Part shown: one piece after another, positions 1 to 7,455 of the stretch | Numbering within the stretch: position 1 is the first letter of the stretch | How the letters are laid out: every line of letters starts with the position of its first letter | From: Acidobacteriota bacterium | GTDB lineage: Bacteria; Acidobacteriota; Blastocatellia; RBC074 | Direction: 5' to 3' | Assembly (NCBI GenBank): GCA_016789605.1 | Contig: JAEUQO010000118.1 | Span: forward strand, 1-34,038 | DNA length: 34,038 bases | The notes under the pieces: generated by a model | The model's input: the letters and a program-made list of their open reading frames with translations, nothing else | Told to the model about the DNA's origin: nothing | Databases searched by the model: none | Program-made: the position numbers and the translations under genes

Positions 1-25
1 CATTTCTTCGACCGCTTGGTGATGC

Positions 26-1408
26 CTAATCGGTGATGACGCCGGGGAGTCGCAGGGTCACACATAACCCGCCGCCTTCAGTTTGCGGAAGGTTGGCTGC
101 GCGGACGGTTCCGCCGTGCCAGCCGATGGCTCGTTCCGTGATTGATAACCCCAGACCAAACCCGCCAGTTTTCCGTTCGCGGGCTTCCGCTACGCGATAA
201 AACGCCCGAAAGATATTGTCCAACGCGGCATCCGGGACGCCAGGACCATGATCTCGGATGATGAACTCGGCTTCCTTGCCCGAGCAGCGCAGGGAGACTT
301 CCACGGCCGTCTGTTCCGGTGTGTAGCGGATGGCATTGCGCACGACGTTTTCCAGGGCGCTGCGCAACAGGCGTTCGTTTCCCTGGATGCGGCAAGGCGT
401 ACATTCGCGCACAATGACTTCGCGTTGGTTGCGGCGCGCTTCAAATTGGGCATCGTCGGCGACTTCGGCCAGCAATTTTTCCAGCTCCACTGGCGCTCGT
501 TCCGCGGTTTCGGTCTGGCTTTCCAGTCGCGAAAGCGTGAGCAACTGGCCGATCAATTCATTCAACCGTTGCGCTTCGCGTTCGATGCGGTCGAGTGCGG
601 AGGCGGCTTTCTCTCCCGCTTGTTGCCGGGCGAGTTCGAGCGCGACGCCGAGACGTGCCAGCGGCGACCGCAATTCGTGCGACACATCGTGCAGCAGCCG
701 TTTTTGCGCCGTGACCAGCGATTCCAACCGTTCGGCCATCTGGTTGAAGTCGCGGCCTAATTCCGCCAATTCATCGCGCCGATTCAAGGCTGTGACGCGC
801 GCCGACAGATCGCCGCTGGCCAGTTGATTGGTCGCTGCGCGAAGTTGGCCCAGTGGACCAGTGAGGGAACGGGCCAGCCAGAAACACAACAACCCTGCGG
901 TGACTAAGAGCACAAAACCGCGTAACAAACGCACTCTCGGTTTGATACCGGGTTCACCTTGCCACAAACGACTGATTTCGATTAGCAGGATGACTGACTG
1001 TCCGTTGGGCGTTTCGGCTCGTTGGGCCGTCACAACCAGGCTGGGCAAAAAATGAAATTCCGCCTGCTGGCTGTTGCGCGCACGAGCCAACAAGTCGGCG
1101 TAACTGGAAGAGGATTTCCCGCCCGCCAGTTCTTGTCCTTGCGCGTCAAAGAGAAAGGCGCGCACGTGGTTCTGTCGTTCAATTTCTGCAATCAACGCGC
1201 GCAGCGCCGGTTCGCCGCCGCGCGCATAGGTTTCGGCAGCCGTGCGCGCATACACCGCCGCCAGCGCAGCGGCGGTATTGCGCAACCCCGGCCCCACCGG
1301 TTCGTTTTGGGTGATTCCGACGACGATTGCCACCGTTACTCCGACCGCGACCATCGCCAGCCAGAACCAAAGAAAGATTTTGAAAAAGAGTGTGCGCATA
1401 AGCGGCAT
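26..1408 (-). CDS. Two-component sensor histidine kinase (CpxA/EnvZ-like architecture)
   Basis: Membrane sensor kinase that autophosphorylates on histidine and passes phosphate to a response regulator. About 460 aa from the ATG at 1408. An ATG at 1399 is equally possible and sits better behind the GGAAA at the upstream edge; the open frame extends further upstream to 1621 but without kinase-like sequence. Visible parts: TM helix about residues 8-32, a short extracytoplasmic sensor region, second TM about 162-180, HAMP about 180-232, H-box with phosphoacceptor His244 (VSHELRSP), N-box (ENVVRNAIRYT, about 353-363), G1 box (DHGPGVP, about 386) and G2 box (GGFGLGLS, about 416). All catalytic boxes look intact. 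It is divergent from the Nudix/MBL gene. No cognate regulator is adjacent on the right; it may lie beyond the left edge. The signal sensed cannot be deduced. Confidence 0.9.
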   Translation of the reverse strand: MPLMRTLFFKIFLWFWLAMVAVGVTVAIVVGITQNEPVGPGLRNTAAALAAVYARTAAETYARGGEPALRALIAEIERQNHVRAFLFDAQGQELAGGKSSSSYADLLARARNSQQAEFHFLPSLVVTAQRAETPNGQSVILLIEISRLWQGEPGIKPRVRLLRGFVLLVTAGLLCFWLARSLTGPLGQLRAATNQLASGDLSARVTALNRRDELAELGRDFNQMAERLESLVTAQKRLLHDVSHELRSPLARLGVALELARQQAGEKAASALDRIEREAQRLNELIGQLLTLSRLESQTETAERAPVELEKLLAEVADDAQFEARRNQREVIVRECTPCRIQGNERLLRSALENVVRNAIRYTPEQTAVEVSLRCSGKEAEFIIRDHGPGVPDAALDNIFRAFYRVAEARERKTGGFGLGLSITERAIGWHGGTVRAANLPQTEGGGLCVTLRLPGVITD

Positions 1409-1484
1409 TTTCCGTTTCGCAGGCTTGATTGAAAAGGGCAGGACGATTGAGTAAGCTGCGCGCGATTTCTCAAAAGGCATATCT

Positions 1485-3008
1485 ATGACCATCACTGCAA
1501 ATTCGACCGCCAAACCTCCTGTCACACCCAAAGACGCTGCCGCCATGATTTTGCTGCGCGACCCGGACGATCCCAAAGTTTTCTGGGTGAAACGCGCCAA
1601 GACGCTGGCGTTTATGGCCAACTATCACGCCTTTCCCGGCGGACAGCGCGATACGGCTGATGCCGATGTGCCCTTGTTGAACGCGGAAGAATTGCCCGAT
1701 GCCGTGATGCGTGTGGCCGCCATTCGTGAATTGTTTGAAGAAACCGGCGTGTTGGTGGCGCGCGGCGTTGAGTCGTTGTCGCCACAACGCCGTGCGCAAT
1801 TGCGTGATGAATTGCACGCTGGGCAAACAGCTTTTGCCGAGCTGTTGGCGCGCGAAGGGGTGCAATTGGATGCCAGTTTGTTGGTCGAAGCGCCCCGCTG
1901 GGTGACGCCGCCTGCAATGCCGCGCCGCTATGACACGCGCTTTTTTGCGGCCTGGCTGCCAGAAGGGCAGGAAACTGAAATCATTCCCGGTGAATTGGAA
2001 GACGGCGAGTGGTTGCGTCCACACGAAGCGTTGCAGAAGTGGATTGATGGTGATTGCCTGATTGTCACGCCCATTACGACCGCGTTACAGGCGTTGGCGG
2101 ACGGCGTGACGGATTTCACTATGCGTATGCACAGCGTTCCGCAAGCCGAGCGCGATCATATGGAACGGCGTGTGGAATTGCGTTATGGCTTCTATATGTG
2201 CGCGTTGCGTACGCCGACGATTCCGCCTGCGACGCATACGAATTGTTATTTGGTGGGCGGCGATGAGATGGTCATTTTCGATCCTGGATCGCCTTATCCT
2301 GATCAGCAAGCTGTACTCGATGAAGTCATTGAAACGCTGCAGGCGCAAGGCCATCGCATGCGAGAAATCATCATCACGCATTTGCATCCGGATCACATTG
2401 GCGGTGTGATGCACGTCGCCGAAAAATTCCAGATTCCGATTGCCGCGCATCGGTTGACGGCCAGCGCCATCAACGGCGAAGTCCGTGTGGATCGCCTGAT
2501 CGAAGATGATGAGTTGATTGAATTGCACGAAGCTGCGACCGGACTGACCTGGCGTTTGCGCGCTTTGTGGACGCCTGGACATGCGCAAGGCCATCTCAGT
2601 TTTTACGAAGAGCGCACCGGAACTTTGCTGACGGGCGATTGCGTGGTGGGATTCGGCACCGTTGTGATCGCGCCTCCTGAAGGCAACATGAAAGATTATC
2701 TCGCTTCGTTGCGGCGCTATTTGTCATTGCCGAAGCTGACGGCGTTGATGCCCGGCCACGGCCCGGTGCTGGCCAATGCGCGCGGAAAGATCGAAGAATA
2801 TCTATTTCATCGCGCACAACGCGAGGCGCAGATCGTGACTGCTTTGCAGGCTGGCGCGCAAACCTTGCCGCAAATTGTCAAAGCGGTTTACACCGATGTG
2901 CCCGAAGCGATGCATCAACTGGCAGAGCTTTCCGTGCTTGCGCATCTGGAACTGTTAGCAGAACACGAGCAAGTTGTGCGCACGGGCGATGCCTTTATGC
3001 TTGTTTAA
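1485..3008 (+). CDS. Nudix hydrolase - metallo-beta-lactamase (LACTB2-like) fusion protein
   Basis: 507 aa with two enzyme domains. Residues about 15-210 form a Nudix domain of the NUDT19 type: the glycines at 52-53 and the REXXEE core (R81 to E86, then G88) are present, but about 14 extra residues lie inside the Nudix box. Residues about 225-435 form a metallo-beta-lactamase fold with HxHxDH (H299, H301, D303, H304), H366, D385 (LTGD) and H425 (PGHG), a complete dinuclear metal site. The last 70 residues look like the small helical or winged domain that ends LACTB2-type proteins. Nudix enzymes cleave nucleoside diphosphates linked to another moiety; LACTB2-type MBLs include RNases and thioesterase-like hydrolases. 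A joint substrate, such as a CoA or nucleotide derivative, is inference. No signal peptide, so cytoplasmic. The ATG follows AAAGG. Its 3' end overlaps the convergent next gene by 14 bp. Confidence 0.88.
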   Translation: MTITANSTAKPPVTPKDAAAMILLRDPDDPKVFWVKRAKTLAFMANYHAFPGGQRDTADADVPLLNAEELPDAVMRVAAIRELFEETGVLVARGVESLSPQRRAQLRDELHAGQTAFAELLAREGVQLDASLLVEAPRWVTPPAMPRRYDTRFFAAWLPEGQETEIIPGELEDGEWLRPHEALQKWIDGDCLIVTPITTALQALADGVTDFTMRMHSVPQAERDHMERRVELRYGFYMCALRTPTIPPATHTNCYLVGGDEMVIFDPGSPYPDQQAVLDEVIETLQAQGHRMREIIITHLHPDHIGGVMHVAEKFQIPIAAHRLTASAINGEVRVDRLIEDDELIELHEAATGLTWRLRALWTPGHAQGHLSFYEERTGTLLTGDCVVGFGTVVIAPPEGNMKDYLASLRRYLSLPKLTALMPGHGPVLANARGKIEEYLFHRAQREAQIVTALQAGAQTLPQIVKAVYTDVPEAMHQLAELSVLAHLELLAEHEQVVRTGDAFMLV

Positions 3009-4992
3009 CGGTTGCGGTGGATAGGCGTTCTGCGCTGGCAGAGGTTGTTTCCCTCGGCTGTGCGCACAGATACTGATAGGAACAGGTCAATCCCACGGCA
3101 TACAACACAAACGCGGCAAACACGGGCGACAAATGCCATAAGTTGATATAACCCACGGCAAAATGTACGCCAATCGCCGCGACATACGCGGGCGGAGCAG
3201 CCAGCGCCAGCGTCCACCACAGCCACCGTTCACCCTGTTTGAATCCCCACAGTGCAGGCAACAGGACGGCAATGCCGCTGGCCACCAACATCCCGCCAAA
3301 AGTTGCGCGGTCGTGAGCAATCAGCGGGACGAGCTGATGATTGGCGGCGTGCAAATGCGCGGCGGAGGTTTGCATAAACTGTAAATCTTCCGGCACGAAA
3401 ACCTGCGTCACGCCGACGGCTGAAATTGCCAAGCCCGCCCCGACCAAGCCGAATCCGTGCAGCACAAACATGAACTGGCCCCACTGATTTCGCCGCCAAC
3501 GCCAGTCTTCGCGCAAATTGGGCGCAGGCAAATTGTTTGGCTTGGCCAACCGCGAATGCACTGCCAACAAAAAGAACTGGAACAGAATGGCCGTCACAAA
3601 CGCGTGAAACGGATCGAAATAGCCAAAGCCCAAAAACAAAAAGAAGCTGAGAAACCCGGACAGCGCTGAATAGAGAATTGCCTGTTGGGCCCAGTGCAAT
3701 CCGCGTCTGACGCCGCCAAGCGTCAAGCCCAGATACAAAATGCCGATGGTGATCATCGTGCCCGCCAGCGATACGCGATCGTGCGCCATAAACAGCAACA
3801 ACCGATCATTGATTGCGTGCAAGGCTGCGCGCCGCAAGCCAACGAATGATTCGTCATAGGGCAACACGACGCGCGTGGCGGCGATGGCCAGCGCCAGCAC
3901 GCTGCCAATCAACATGCCAATGCCGAGCAACAGCGTCCAGAACCAGGTCATTTCGACCGCGCGCGTTTGGTCAGCTGGTTGACCTTGTGCCGTGGGATAA
4001 AACAGCGCTTCGTTGATGCGTTTGGGCAGCCCCGGCCCGGAAAAGACCAAGCCCGTATCCACTTGCAGTAAATCCGCTCCGGCGTTTAGCAACGCAATGG
4101 CTTCGGCTGGTTCGTGAATGCCACCCGCAGCGATGATGGTGATCTCTGGTCCGAATTGCGCGCGGAGTTGACGCGTTAATTCCCGCGCCGGGGCGAATGC
4201 CGGAGAACCGACCAGCACATCCGCACCTTCATTGACGCTTCCCGTCAACTGAATGCCGCAGCATCCTGCCGCCAAAGCCGGGGCAATCCAGCGCTCAATT
4301 TCTGTCGTGTCGTGTGCCGGAAATTCGTTGGGCACACACAACAGCAGCCTGACCGATTGGTTGGATTGCGCGCAATGTCCCGCAACCGTTTGCAAGTGAG
4401 TTTGCCATTCCTCCGGCGTCCAGTTTTGTGTTTGTGCCTGTTCCAAGGTGGCCAGCGAAAACAGCGTTGTTTGTGCCGCGAGCCGATCCAGCAGCGTGCA
4501 ACATTCCGCCGTTGCTTGGGCGGCGGTTGTTTCCGTCCGCGCAGCCAGACGGATCAGCAACGGCTGATGCCGGGTCTTGAACGCGCGCAGCCGTGCTTCG
4601 GCTTCTGCCAAACTCAGTCCCAATGCTGATGCGGAAAACCTGATTGCTTGTTGTGCAGAGCGCCGCTCGATTAACGACCCAGACTGATCTTTTTGTATCC
4701 GTACAGGCCCGATCTCGACAAAACCAAATCCGAAGCGCGCCAGCGCGGGCAAGGCGCTGGCTTCTGTGTCCAGATAGGGGCCCAAACCGATGGCAGTCGG
4801 AAAAACGTGGCCCATCCTTTGGCGCTGCAGTTCTTGTGGCGCGCGCATATGCCCCAGGAAATCAATCATGGCTGCACCCAGGGGAAGCCGCGTCAACGTA
4901 CTCATAAATCCCAGCGCAAAGTCCCGCGCCGTACGTGCGGGAAGCTGGAAAAGCAACGGGCGCGATACAGTGCGATAAAACCAATCAGGCAT
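2995..4992 (-). CDS. Degenerate DHODH-like domain fused to a duplicated polytopic membrane domain
   Basis: 665 aa. Residues 1-330 align by eye with class 2 dihydroorotate dehydrogenase (PyrD): an amphipathic N-terminus, PTAIGLGPYLD (where PyrD has its early FMN-contacting GL..G segment), FVEIGPV, and a C-terminal phosphate-binding stretch AAGGI (288-292) ... VDTGLVFSGPGL (311-322). The catalytic NxSSPN loop of class 2 enzymes is absent, and the substrate-binding TNT segment reads LTGS. Orotate formation is therefore doubtful. Residues about 349-645 hold roughly eight TM helices in two related halves, each with an AHDR motif (403-406 and 559-562) and a later GYxxxxH (457-463 and 614-620). The gene is divergent from the fucosidase gene and convergent with the Nudix/MBL gene. 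It could be an FMN-binding membrane oxidoreductase or sensor; function is unknown. A true pyrD is expected elsewhere in the genome. Confidence 0.8.
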   Translation of the reverse strand: MPDWFYRTVSRPLLFQLPARTARDFALGFMSTLTRLPLGAAMIDFLGHMRAPQELQRQRMGHVFPTAIGLGPYLDTEASALPALARFGFGFVEIGPVRIQKDQSGSLIERRSAQQAIRFSASALGLSLAEAEARLRAFKTRHQPLLIRLAARTETTAAQATAECCTLLDRLAAQTTLFSLATLEQAQTQNWTPEEWQTHLQTVAGHCAQSNQSVRLLLCVPNEFPAHDTTEIERWIAPALAAGCCGIQLTGSVNEGADVLVGSPAFAPARELTRQLRAQFGPEITIIAAGGIHEPAEAIALLNAGADLLQVDTGLVFSGPGLPKRINEALFYPTAQGQPADQTRAVEMTWFWTLLLGIGMLIGSVLALAIAATRVVLPYDESFVGLRRAALHAINDRLLLFMAHDRVSLAGTMITIGILYLGLTLGGVRRGLHWAQQAILYSALSGFLSFFLFLGFGYFDPFHAFVTAILFQFFLLAVHSRLAKPNNLPAPNLREDWRWRRNQWGQFMFVLHGFGLVGAGLAISAVGVTQVFVPEDLQFMQTSAAHLHAANHQLVPLIAHDRATFGGMLVASGIAVLLPALWGFKQGERWLWWTLALAAPPAYVAAIGVHFAVGYINLWHLSPVFAAFVLYAVGLTCSYQYLCAQPRETTSASAERLSTATVKQA

Positions 4993-5107
4993 TTTAGGCT
5001 CCAGATGATCGGGTTCGTGGTTCAGGTTCGAGATACTGGCTGCGGAACTTCGCTGTCATCATAGCCCTCGGTTTTGTGCGTGAGCAAGCGCTTGTTTCTG
5101 CAATGGC

Positions 5108-5136
5108 TTGAGCAAATGGCGGGCGCGGCATAGAAT
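5108..5136 (+). promoter_or_regulatory. Sigma70-type promoter of the fucosidase gene
   Basis: TTGAGC at 5108-5113 and TAGAAT at 5131-5136 are separated by exactly 17 bp, close to the TTGACA/TATAAT consensus. Transcription would start near 5143, giving a leader of about 45 nt before the ATG at 5189. Confidence 0.6.
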
Positions 5137-5188
5137 ACGCGCCTTCTGATTCACTCCTACACTTCGCGGTACAGAAAGGATTTCTGCA

Positions 5189-6526
5189 ATGACTTCGAAG
5201 CAAGGGCTTCTTTCCCTATTGCTGTGCGCAGCGGTCGTGGCTGGTGCATTGTCTGCCAAACCCCACACGACACAGGCGCAGGCTGCCTATCAACCGGCAA
5301 AGGAGAATTTGGAATCCCGCCGCTGGTTTCAGGACGCGAAGTTTGGCTTGTTCGTTCATTGGGGCACATACAGCGTGTTGGGCGATGGCGAATGGGTGAT
5401 GAACAACAAAAAGATTCCCATTAGCGAATATGAAAAGCTGCCTGCACGCTTCAACCCTACGGAATTTGATGCGGCAGAATGGGTGTCATTGGTCAAAGCC
5501 GCTGGTATGAAATACATCACGATCACCAGCAAGCATCACGACGGTTTTGCCATGTACGATTCCAAACTCAGCGATTGGGATATTGTGGATCGTACGCCTT
5601 ACAAAAAAGACGTCCTGAAAATGCTGGCGGATGAATGCCAGAAACAGGGCATCAAGCTGTTTTTCTACTATTCGCAGCTCGATTGGCATCACCCGGATTA
5701 TTTTCCGCGTGGGCGCACCGGCGCAGGTTATACCGGGCGACCAGAAAGCGGCGAATGGAACAAGTATATCGATTACATGGATGGTCAGTTGAAGGAGTTG
5801 CTGACCAATTACGGGCCGATTGGCGGTATCTGGTTTGATGGCATGTGGGATCGCCCACAGGCGGATTGGCGTTTGTCGCAAACGTATAAGCTGATTCACG
5901 ATTTGCAACCGGCGGCGCTGGTTGGTTCCAATCACCACCAGACGCCGATTCCCGGCGAAGATTTTCAGATGTTCGAGAAAGACCTGCCGGGCAGCAATAC
6001 GGCTGGTTTCAACACTGCTGACGTCGGTGCGTTGCCGTTGGAAACCTGCGAAACGATCAACGGTGCTTGGGGATATAACGCCAACGACAAACGCTTTAAG
6101 AGTACAAAAGACCTGATTCATTATTTGGTCAAGGCGGCAGGATTCAACGCCAACTTCCTGCTTAACGTCGGCCCGATGCCGAATGGCAAAATCCAGCCCG
6201 AATTTGCCGAACGATTGAAACAGGTCGGCGCGTGGCTGGAAAAGAATGGCGATACGATTTATGGCACTCGTGGCGGCCCGTTGACGCCGCGTCCGTGGGG
6301 CGTGACCACCCGCAAAGGCAACAAAGTTTATTTGCACGTGTTGAACTGGAACGATCCGGTGCTGGCGATGCCCAAGTTGGGGCAAAAGGTCAAAGCCGCC
6401 AAGCTATTCAAAGACGGCACCAAAATCGAGTTTCTCGAACACGACAAATACGGTTTCTTCATCCGTTTTCCCAATACCCAGCGGGATGAATTCGACACGA
6501 TTGTCGAATTGGAACTCGCGCCGTAA
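5189..6526 (+). CDS. Exported alpha-L-fucosidase, GH29
   Basis: 445 aa glycoside hydrolase that removes alpha-L-fucose from glycans with retention of configuration. An N-terminal signal peptide (hydrophobic about 6-22, likely cut after AQA near 32) sends it out of the cytoplasm. GH29 signatures seen: WFQDAKFGLFVHWGTYS (46-62), the SKHHDGFAMYDS segment (114-125), GGIWFDGMWD with the nucleophile Asp217, and the INGAWGY segment (290-296). The C-terminal part is the usual small beta domain. The length is normal for the compact bacterial GH29 form. The ATG has an AAAGGA ribosome site and lies 50 bp after a good sigma70-like promoter. No polysaccharide-utilisation genes or transporter adjoin it, so it appears as a single-gene unit. 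The acid/base residue cannot be assigned safely by eye. Confidence 0.95.
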   Translation: MTSKQGLLSLLLCAAVVAGALSAKPHTTQAQAAYQPAKENLESRRWFQDAKFGLFVHWGTYSVLGDGEWVMNNKKIPISEYEKLPARFNPTEFDAAEWVSLVKAAGMKYITITSKHHDGFAMYDSKLSDWDIVDRTPYKKDVLKMLADECQKQGIKLFFYYSQLDWHHPDYFPRGRTGAGYTGRPESGEWNKYIDYMDGQLKELLTNYGPIGGIWFDGMWDRPQADWRLSQTYKLIHDLQPAALVGSNHHQTPIPGEDFQMFEKDLPGSNTAGFNTADVGALPLETCETINGAWGYNANDKRFKSTKDLIHYLVKAAGFNANFLLNVGPMPNGKIQPEFAERLKQVGAWLEKNGDTIYGTRGGPLTPRPWGVTTRKGNKVYLHVLNWNDPVLAMPKLGQKVKAAKLFKDGTKIEFLEHDKYGFFIRFPNTQRDEFDTIVELELAP

Positions 6527-6579
6527 GGTTGCGACTCGCAGGTATTTCGCATCATCAATTTTTCAACCAAATTTACTAT

Positions 6580-6585
6580 GGAGGT
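6580..6585 (+). promoter_or_regulatory. Strong ribosome binding site of the bTHX gene
   Basis: A perfect GGAGGT lies 9 nt before the ATG at 6595. It fixes the start of this very short gene and rejects the longer upstream reading beginning at 6529. Confidence 0.8.
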
Positions 6586-6594
6586 CTAAGCACA

Positions 6595-6720
6595 ATGGGT
6601 AGAGGTGATTTGCGCAGCAAACGAGGCAAAATTTCGCGTGGGACATCGGGTAAAACCCGCTTGCGCCCGAAGGCGAAACGCCGCGCCAAAGCCGCCAAAG
6701 CGACCACGGCCAAAGCGTAG
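6595..6720 (+). CDS. Small ribosomal protein bTHX
   Basis: 41-aa very basic protein. Its first half, MGRGDLRSKRGKISRGTSGK, matches the bTHX pattern MG+GD++++RGKI+RG.yG+.R. bTHX sits in the head of the small ribosomal subunit and stabilises 16S rRNA. The known family in Thermus is about 26 aa; this copy carries an extra 15-residue Lys/Ala-rich tail (KAKRRAKAAKATTAKA). The start is set by GGAGGT at 6580-6585. It stands alone, about 70 nt after the fucosidase gene, and may be read from that promoter or from its own. The identification rests on the motif and size alone, but the match is specific. Confidence 0.85.
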   Translation: MGRGDLRSKRGKISRGTSGKTRLRPKAKRRAKAAKATTAKA

Positions 6721-6782
6721 TTCAGGGATGGACGCGCTATCAGGTCCTGGCTTGGTTAATCCGGGCGCTTGGCTGAAAAGCA

Positions 6783-6817
6783 AAAAAATGCCCGCCGTTG
6801 TTGCGGCAACGGCGGGC
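6783..6817 (-). terminator. Rho-independent terminator, best oriented for the minus strand
   Basis: Perfect 11-bp GC-rich stem: GCCCGCCGTTG at 6790-6800, 6-nt loop, CAACGGCGGGC at 6807-6817. On the minus strand it runs into a T tract (complement of the A7 at 6782-6788), so it should end transcription of the small exported protein gene at 6914-7132. It may also stop bTHX transcripts, although the plus-strand T tract is poor. Confidence 0.75.
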
Positions 6818-6913
6818 GTTCTAAAGTAAGGAGAGAGAAAAATCGTAGCTAAACTTTTAGGGCGATGATTCTTTCACCGCCGTCTTCTATGGTTTGCAGC
6901 AAGGCGCCTGGCA

Positions 6914-7132
6914 TTAATCCGGCTTTTTCTTCTCGCCGCCTTTCTTTTCGTCGCGATTGCGATCCTCTTTTTCTTTGTCCTGCTTCTTGTCTTCTTTGGG
7001 CGATTCCTTGGGCAGTTCTTTCGGCTTGCGATCCTGTCCGAAAATCTGTGCCTGGGTTACCAGCCCACCGCTGAAAGCCAGCATTACGCTTATCATTAAG
7101 GCGAAAAACGTCTGTCTCAATGTCTTCATCAT
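6914..7132 (-). CDS. Small exported Lys/Glu-rich protein, unknown function
   Basis: 72 aa. The first 29 residues form a clear signal peptide (two start Met, basic residues, hydrophobic core, cleavage after TQA). The mature part is about 43 residues, almost all Lys, Glu, Asp, Pro and Arg, with repeated KE/PKE/DK units; it should be unfolded. The ribosome site AGAAGGGGG is a few bases before ATG 7132, which, with the signal peptide and a well-placed terminator downstream, supports a real gene. There is no recognisable domain. A loose guess would be a periplasmic polyampholyte or a cation- or surface-binding peptide. Confidence 0.65.
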   Translation of the reverse strand: MMKTLRQTFFALMISVMLAFSGGLVTQAQIFGQDRKPKELPKESPKEDKKQDKEKEDRNRDEKKGGEKKKPD

Positions 7133-7455
7133 AAATTCCCCCTTCTGCCCAAGTTCAATTGCTTGTTCTGCTTGAATGCCGGTAGGGGACGACCATTCCT
7201 TGCTCCACTATCGCCACTTCCACAGCAGCGGCGATCTTAACAAAACTTGCCAGGTTGAGAAACAAACAGTTCGTAAGGCTACAGGTTGATCATCAGCTTA
7301 CCAACTGCGCTTGCTTGCGACGCCTACCATTGAGCAATGAACGTGCCACGGTGTGATTGTCGCCGATAAATGGCTAAGGCTCGGCAAATCAAGCAGTTAG
7401 CATTTGTTGCCGAGCCTTGGCGCTTTTCCGTAGCGGAAATCGTGCCCGATTCAGT
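7133..7455. other. Intergenic region with one hairpin
   Basis: 323 bp between two minus-strand genes. Apart from the hairpin at 7373-7421 and the ribosome site next to 7132, I see no coding potential, repeats or convincing promoter. The promoter of the small exported protein should lie here. Confidence 0.5.
7373..7421 (-). terminator. Hairpin downstream of the permease gene, likely terminator
   Basis: Arms GCTAAGGCTCGGCAA (7373-7387) and TTGCCGAGCCTTGGC (7407-7421) pair over 15 positions with one G-T wobble around a 19-nt loop. It lies just past the permease stop codon in the minus direction. There is no clear T run on either strand after the stem, so it may be an RNA 3' end stabiliser or a weak terminator. 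Confidence 0.55.

Noticed and set aside
1..25. CAT at 1-3, a possible minus-strand ATG with GAAGAA before it, of a gene running off the left edge.
   Set aside because: Only the start codon would be inside the window, so no coding evidence exists.
5486..6385. Minus-strand open frame of 299 codons opposite the fucosidase.
   Set aside because: The GH29 signatures fix the coding strand.
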